From Verrucomicrobiia bacterium (lineage in GTDB: Bacteria; Verrucomicrobiota; Verrucomicrobiia; Verrucomicrobiales; Akkermansiaceae), in contig CANHKJ010000077.1 of NCBI GenBank assembly GCA_947460915.1, positions 1 through 11,094 of the forward strand: a stretch of 11,094 nt of DNA. The letters run 5' to 3'. Of the stretch, positions 7,617-11,094 are shown one piece after another. How positions within the stretch are numbered: position 1 is the stretch's first letter; each line of letters starts with the position of its first letter. Under the pieces are notes generated by a model that had not been told where the DNA came from, did no database searches, and was given only the letters and a program-made list of their open reading frames with translations. Position numbers and translations under genes: made by a program.

Positions 7617-7649
7617 TTAGGATGACATCCATCGGGACGGCGCTTGAAA

Positions 7650-7664
7650 GAGTCTGTCGGACTA
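7650..7664 (+). repeat. Left terminal inverted repeat, with TSD TGAAA outside
   Basis: GAGTCTGTCGGACTA matches the reverse complement of the right end (GAGTCTGTCCGACTA) except at base 10. The 5-base target duplication TGAAA abuts it at 7645-7649. Confidence 0.85.
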
Positions 7665-7710
7665 AGAAACATTTTTCAAAGAACTCATGGAATAGAACCG
7701 TAAAAGCACC

Positions 7711-7934
7711 ATGACTCTTCGGCAATAAACTATCGGTCGTAAAAACACTCCTACTACTCCCGCCAAGAATACAAGATTGGTTACCCGAAAACGACATAGC
7801 TCATCTCATCCTTGGTGCGGTAGAGATCATCGGAACCCATCATTTTCACCTCAACCATTAAGGGCGGAGGAAGCGAACAATCCCCCCCGCCGATGATGCT
7901 CGCATTACTCACCTAATGCTACAGCCACGGGATC
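7711..7934 (+). pseudogene. IS1182-like transposase, N-terminal remnant
   Basis: Bases 7715-7858 translate to LFGNKLSVVKTLLLLPPR then IQDWLPENDIAHLILGAVEI, which matches the N-terminal DUF772-type region of IS1182-like transposases (usual pattern LLPP-x-x-x-x-WLPEDHL-x-x-F). A stop (TAA 7859-7861) and a change of frame follow. From 7863 another frame gives GGGSEQSPPPMMLALLT, a stop (TAA 7914-7916), then CYSHGI, matching the next family segment (YDPRMMLALLLYCYSHGIFSS-like). A start at ATG 7711 would need a one-base frame correction. The coding match ends near 7934, and the right inverted repeat follows 11 bases later, so most of the gene, including the catalytic DDE residues, is deleted. Identification is by recalled family pattern. 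Confidence 0.72.
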
Positions 7935-7944
7935 ACCCCGTTAA

Positions 7945-7959
7945 TAGTCGGACAGACTC
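7945..7959 (-). repeat. Right terminal inverted repeat, with TSD TGAAA outside
   Basis: TAGTCGGACAGACTC is the partner of the left end with one mismatch. TGAAA follows at 7960-7964, and the tex stop codon lies 14 bases beyond the duplication. Confidence 0.85.
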
Positions 7960-7977
7960 TGAAATCCGCCGCCACGC

Positions 7978-10296
7978 TTACTTTTTCTTGCCTTGCTGAA
8001 GAGCTTGAGAAAACCAATCGTTGCCGGGGGCCTGTTGTGGCGGACGAGAGTCGCGGCGGGGCTGATTGTTGCGATCGTTGTTGTTGCCACCACCTCCACC
8101 GGCACGGCGTTCCATGTCGGGCTTGCTCTTCATGCTGAGGGCAATGCGATTGCGCACAAGATCAACTTCGGTGACGGTGACTTGTACTTTTTGTCCGACC
8201 TTGACCACTTCGCTGGCGTCTCTGACAAATTGATCGCTGAGTTGACTGACGTGGACGAGTCCGTCTTGGTGCACGCCGACATCGACGAAAGCACCGAAGG
8301 CGGTGACGTTGGTGACGATGCCAGGGAGCTTCATGCCGACTTTGAGGTCAGCAGGTTTATCAACTCCTTCGGCGAAGGAAAACATCTCGAACTGCTTGCG
8401 CGGATCACGACCGGGTTTGGCGAGCTCCGCGATGATGTCTTTGAGGGTTGGCAAACCAACTTCTGCGGTGACATATTTTTCGGGTTTGATCTTGGCGCGG
8501 ACTTCGGCCTTGGTCAGAAGATCTTGTAAGGTGCAGCCGAGGTCGGCAGCCATTTGTTCGACAAGCGCGTAGCGCTCGGGGTGAACGGCGGAGGAATCAA
8601 GCGGATGGGCACCATTGGCAACGCGAAGGAAGCCTGCGGCTTGCTCGAAGGCTTTGTCACCGAGGCGTGGAACTTTTTTCAGGGCATCACGGGAAGGAAA
8701 TGGTCCGTTTGCCGCGCGGTGGGAGACGATGTTTTCGGCAAGTGAGCGATTGAGGCCAGAGACGTATTGCAGAAGTTCTTTGGAGGCGGTGTTGAGTTCG
8801 ACACCGACGGCATTCACGGCGCTGACTACGGTGTCATCGAGCGATGCTTTGAGCGCGCGCTGATCGACATCGTGTTGGTATTGCCCGACGCCGATGGCTT
8901 TGGCATCGATTTTCACCAACTCGGCAAGCGGGTCCATGAGACGGCGACCAATGCTGATGGCACCGCGCACGGTGAGATCGAGATCGGGGAATTCTTCGCG
9001 TGCGACATCCGATGCCGAGTAAATCGAAGCACCGGCCTCGTTGACAACTACTACAGGTATCGTAGATGGTAAATTGAGCTTGCGGCAAAAAGCTTCGGTC
9101 TCACGTGAAGCGGTGCCGTTGCCGATGGCGATGGCTTCGACTTTGTATTTCGCGATCATCGCCAGCATGTCCTTGGCACCCTCGTAGAGTTGGGTGTTCG
9201 AGCCAGCGGTGATGTTGAGCACGGTGTGGTGGAGCAAGGTGCCGGTGGCATCGAGCACCACGGTTTTGCAGCCAGTGCGGAAGCCGGGGTCGATGGCGAG
9301 AAGTCGTTTTTGACCGAGTGGTGAGGCTAACAAAAGTTCGCGTAGGTTATCGGCAAATACTTGGATCGCAGTGGCGTCGGCGACTTTTTTCGAGTTGAGA
9401 CGCATTTCGGTTTCCATCGATGGCATGAGCAAGCGCTTGCAACCATCTTCGACGGCTTCGCGCACTTGATCGGCCGCAGGTCCGTGACCGTTGACAAATT
9501 GTGGCACGGCAATACCTGCCACTCGTTCGACGGGAAGATCGACACGCATTAGCAAGAAGCCATCCTTTTCTCCGCGACGGATGGCGAGGAGTCGGTGTGA
9601 GGGAATTGATTTGAGAGGCTCGGACCAATCGAAATAATCGCGGAATTTTGCGGCCTCGGCATCCTCTTCTTTGCCATACATGACCTTCGAGGAAATGATC
9701 GCTTCTGCCTCGTAGAGCTTACGCACATGACCGCGCAGCGTGGCATCATCGGCAACGATTTCAGCAATGATGTCACGAGCTCCGGCGAGGGCCTCGGCGC
9801 TGGTGGTGACTTCTTTTTCGGCATCGATGTATTTGGCGGCCTCGGTCTCGATGTCTTGGGCTCGCTGATTTTCTAACAAAAAGGTAGCAAGTGGTTCCAA
9901 ACCGCGCTCTTTGGCCTTGGTGGCACGCGTTTGACGCTTGGGGCGGAAGGGCGCGAAGGCATCTTCCAAGGTGGTCATGGTGGTGCAGGCGAGAATTTTC
10001 TTTTCCAGCTCGGGAGTGAGCAGCTTGCGTTCGTCGAGTGATTTAATAATCGCTGCGCGGCGGGCATCGAGCTCGACAAGCCTGATCATCGAATCACGGA
10101 TTGTTGCGATTTGCACTTCATCGAGCTCGCCGGTGGCTTCTTTGCGATAACGGGCGATGAAGGGCACGGTGGCACCTTCGGCGATGAGTTGAGCGGTGGA
10201 TGATACGCTGCGGACGGAAATCCCGGTTTCCTGGGCGATCAGAGCAATGTGTTTGGCGGAATCGGCGGAGGCAGGAGAGGAAAGTGTGTCGGACAT
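7978..10296 (-). CDS. tex: Tex family RNA-binding transcription accessory protein
   Basis: From ATG 10296 the product has 772 residues, the length of E. coli Tex (~773). Tex is a cytoplasmic nucleic-acid-binding protein linked to transcription and RNA metabolism. The N-terminal region has the family phrase AEGATVPFIARYRKEATGEL. A YqgF-like domain starts near residue 330 (LLAIDPGFRTGCKTVVLD). Helix-hairpin-helix motifs lie near residues 500-560 (ASKELLQYVSGLN, LKKVPRLGDKAFEQAAGFLR). The S1 domain is at ~653-722 (GIVTNVTAFGAFVDVGVHQD, GLVHVSQLSD). After it comes a ~45-residue Gly/Asn/Arg/Gln-rich tail (AGGGGGNNNDRNNQPRR). The frame is open 83 codons further upstream, with ATGs at 10407 and 10374, but those residues are unlike Tex and overlap the uvrA side. 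No Shine-Dalgarno is visible. The gene is divergent from uvrA. Confidence 0.95.
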   Translation of the reverse strand: MSDTLSSPASADSAKHIALIAQETGISVRSVSSTAQLIAEGATVPFIARYRKEATGELDEVQIATIRDSMIRLVELDARRAAIIKSLDERKLLTPELEKKILACTTMTTLEDAFAPFRPKRQTRATKAKERGLEPLATFLLENQRAQDIETEAAKYIDAEKEVTTSAEALAGARDIIAEIVADDATLRGHVRKLYEAEAIISSKVMYGKEEDAEAAKFRDYFDWSEPLKSIPSHRLLAIRRGEKDGFLLMRVDLPVERVAGIAVPQFVNGHGPAADQVREAVEDGCKRLLMPSMETEMRLNSKKVADATAIQVFADNLRELLLASPLGQKRLLAIDPGFRTGCKTVVLDATGTLLHHTVLNITAGSNTQLYEGAKDMLAMIAKYKVEAIAIGNGTASRETEAFCRKLNLPSTIPVVVVNEAGASIYSASDVAREEFPDLDLTVRGAISIGRRLMDPLAELVKIDAKAIGVGQYQHDVDQRALKASLDDTVVSAVNAVGVELNTASKELLQYVSGLNRSLAENIVSHRAANGPFPSRDALKKVPRLGDKAFEQAAGFLRVANGAHPLDSSAVHPERYALVEQMAADLGCTLQDLLTKAEVRAKIKPEKYVTAEVGLPTLKDIIAELAKPGRDPRKQFEMFSFAEGVDKPADLKVGMKLPGIVTNVTAFGAFVDVGVHQDGLVHVSQLSDQFVRDASEVVKVGQKVQVTVTEVDLVRNRIALSMKSKPDMERRAGGGGGNNNDRNNQPRRDSRPPQQAPGNDWFSQALQQGKKK

Positions 10297-10306
10297 GCGG
10301 GCGCGG

Positions 10307-10335
10307 AGTTTTTCTGGTGGGCTGGAAACATGCAA
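10307..10335 (-). promoter_or_regulatory. Candidate promoter of tex
   Basis: On the minus strand, TTGCAT (10335-10330) is followed after 17 bases by AAAACT (10312-10307), with only 10 bases to ATG 10296. Both boxes are imperfect, but spacing is ideal and the -10 is followed by CCGCGCCC, as before rplI. Confidence 0.38.
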
Positions 10336-10399
10336 GAGCGAAATTTCGGGATGTGGAAATGTGGGCACATCCATAACCGAACGGAAGACCCTTTTTTCA

Positions 10400-10429
10400 T
10401 TGTTCATCAAGGGTAGATGGGGGTAGGGT
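10400..10429 (+). promoter_or_regulatory. Candidate promoter of uvrA
   Basis: TTGTTC (10400-10405) and TAGGGT (10424-10429) are 18 bases apart, and only 6 bases separate the -10 from GTG 10436, so the transcript would be leaderless. A TGTTC half-site overlaps the -35, but no matching right half is present. Confidence 0.35.
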
Positions 10430-10435
10430 GGGGAT

Positions 10436-11094
10436 GTGGACGTGATTCGGATTAGAGGTGCGCGGCAGCACAATTTGCGCAATGTTTCGGTGGATATTCC
10501 GAAGGGGAAACTTGTGGCGATTACGGGGCCGAGTGGCTGTGGCAAGTCATCGTTGGCTTTTCATACCTTGTATGCCGAGGGGCAGCGGCGCTATGTGGAA
10601 TCGTTGTCGGCGTATGCACGGCAGTTTTTGGATCAATTGGAAAAGCCCGAAGTCGATGGGATTGAGGGCTTATGTCCAGCGATTGCGATCGAACAACGCA
10701 GTGGTGGCCTGAATCCTCGTTCGACGGTGGCAACGGCAACCGAGATTTACGATTACTTACGGGTGCTGTGGGCGGCGATTGGGGTGCCGCATGATCCCAA
10801 GACAGGTGAGCGATTGGAGCGCATGAGTGCGGTGGACATCGTGGAGCTATTGGTGGGACAAGAAGAGGGCACGAAAGTGGTTTTGCTCGCACCAGTGGAT
10901 GTGAAGGGTTTGGGCGATGCGGCGCCGTTGCTTCAGGATTTGCGACGTCAAGGATTTGTGCGGGTGAGGCTGAATGGCGAATTGCGCGAATTGGATGAAA
11001 TTTCGCCAGCGGAGGATGTGGTTTCGTTAGAAATTGTCGTGGATCGATTGGTGGTGAGGGCTGGCGTGGAAGCGCGGATGGCGGACAGTGTGGA
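10436..11094 (+). CDS. uvrA: UvrABC system protein A, N-terminal part (runs off right edge)
   Basis: 219 codons are visible before the window ends. UvrA is the damage-recognising ABC-type ATPase of nucleotide excision repair; it loads UvrB on DNA. The N-terminus VDVIRIRGARQHNLRNV aligns with E. coli MDKIEVRGARTHNLKNI, which favours GTG 10436 over GTG 10442; a TAG at 10424 closes the frame upstream. Walker A is GPSGCGKSS (residues 31-39), followed by AEGQRRYVESLSAYARQF, PAIAIEQRSGGLNPRSTVAT and TEIYDYLRVLWA. The UvrB-interaction region follows (LLQDLRRQGFVRVRLNGEL, VSLEIVVDRLVVR). PHDPKTGE stands where many UvrA proteins have a PHCPxCG-like Cys pair. The gene is divergent from tex with 139 bases between starts. 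Confidence 0.95.
   Translation, partial: MDVIRIRGARQHNLRNVSVDIPKGKLVAITGPSGCGKSSLAFHTLYAEGQRRYVESLSAYARQFLDQLEKPEVDGIEGLCPAIAIEQRSGGLNPRSTVATATEIYDYLRVLWAAIGVPHDPKTGERLERMSAVDIVELLVGQEEGTKVVLLAPVDVKGLGDAAPLLQDLRRQGFVRVRLNGELRELDEISPAEDVVSLEIVVDRLVVRAGVEARMADSV

Larger units (their letters stand above)
7650..7959 (+). mobile_element. 310-bp deletion derivative of an IS1182-like insertion sequence
   Basis: The element is bounded by 15-bp terminal inverted repeats matching at 14 of 15 positions and flanked by TGAAA on both sides (7645-7649 and 7960-7964), the expected footprint of a DDE transposon. Inside, the plus strand carries a broken transposase N-terminus, and the rest of the gene is missing, so the copy cannot move by itself. 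The family call comes from the transposase remnant (LLLLPPRIQDWLPEND, MMLALLT*CYSHG); I could not check the ends against reference elements. A full element of this type would be about 1.5 kb. The insertion falls between two convergent genes and disrupts neither. Confidence 0.8.
7617..7977. other. Intergenic region between convergent FG-GAP gene and tex
   Basis: Of this 361-base gap, 310 bases are the degenerate insertion element at 7650-7959. Outside it are 33 bases after the FG-GAP stop and 18 bases before the tex stop. No intrinsic terminator with a T-tract is present for either convergent gene. Confidence 0.75.

Noticed and set aside
7513..7797. 94-codon minus-strand frame spanning the FG-GAP gene end and the insertion element
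   Set aside because: It is antisense to both the FG-GAP gene and the transposase remnant, which explain the sequence better.
10401..10414. Possible LexA box (TGTTC-N4-GAACA type) at the uvrA promoter
   Set aside because: Only the left half TGTTC is present; the right half reads AGGGT. SOS control of uvrA is not supported by this site alone.
10297..10545. 83-codon upstream extension of tex
   Set aside because: It would overlap uvrA by 110 bases, is unlike Tex, and the protein already has family length from ATG 10296.

Overview
The window looks like a core-genome segment of a Gram-negative bacterium of moderate GC content, and my best guess is a member of the Verrucomicrobiota. That placement is an inference. 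It rests on the style of the partial anchored protein at the left edge (a PENA / AWG-x-x-x-G-x-A-A motif I associate with that phylum), a secreted FG-GAP repeat protein, an anchored TPR protein with proline-rich ends, and the near absence of Shine-Dalgarno sequences. No rRNA, tRNA or CRISPR array is visible.

Layout. Bases 1-485 (minus strand) hold the N-terminal part of a membrane-anchored protein that runs off the left edge. A 362-base gap (486-847) carries divergent promoter-like signals and one possible 18-codon ORF. Then come five plus-strand genes: rplI (ribosomal protein bL9) closed by a perfect intrinsic terminator, a LutB-type iron-sulfur protein, an N-terminally anchored TPR protein with an 18-bp tandem repeat, serS (seryl-tRNA synthetase), and, 10 bases after serS, a secreted nine-motif FG-GAP protein. 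Between the convergent FG-GAP gene and tex lies a 361-base gap mostly filled by a 310-bp degenerate mobile element. It has 15-bp terminal inverted repeats, a TGAAA target duplication and the broken N-terminus of an IS1182-like transposase. Then come tex (minus strand, RNA-binding transcription accessory protein) and, divergently, the first 219 codons of uvrA (nucleotide excision repair), cut by the right edge.

How the genes relate. Most genes appear to be transcribed singly: lutB, the TPR gene, serS, tex and uvrA each have a promoter-like pair very close to the start codon, which implies very short or absent leaders. The exception is serS plus the FG-GAP gene, which probably share a transcript. 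Translation (rplI, serS), RNA metabolism (tex) and repair (uvrA) are housekeeping functions. LutB suggests L-lactate oxidation, but its usual partners LutA and LutC are not here.

I found no convincing new multi-gene system. The items most worth a second look are the deletion-derivative insertion element and the recurrent short-leader promoter layout.
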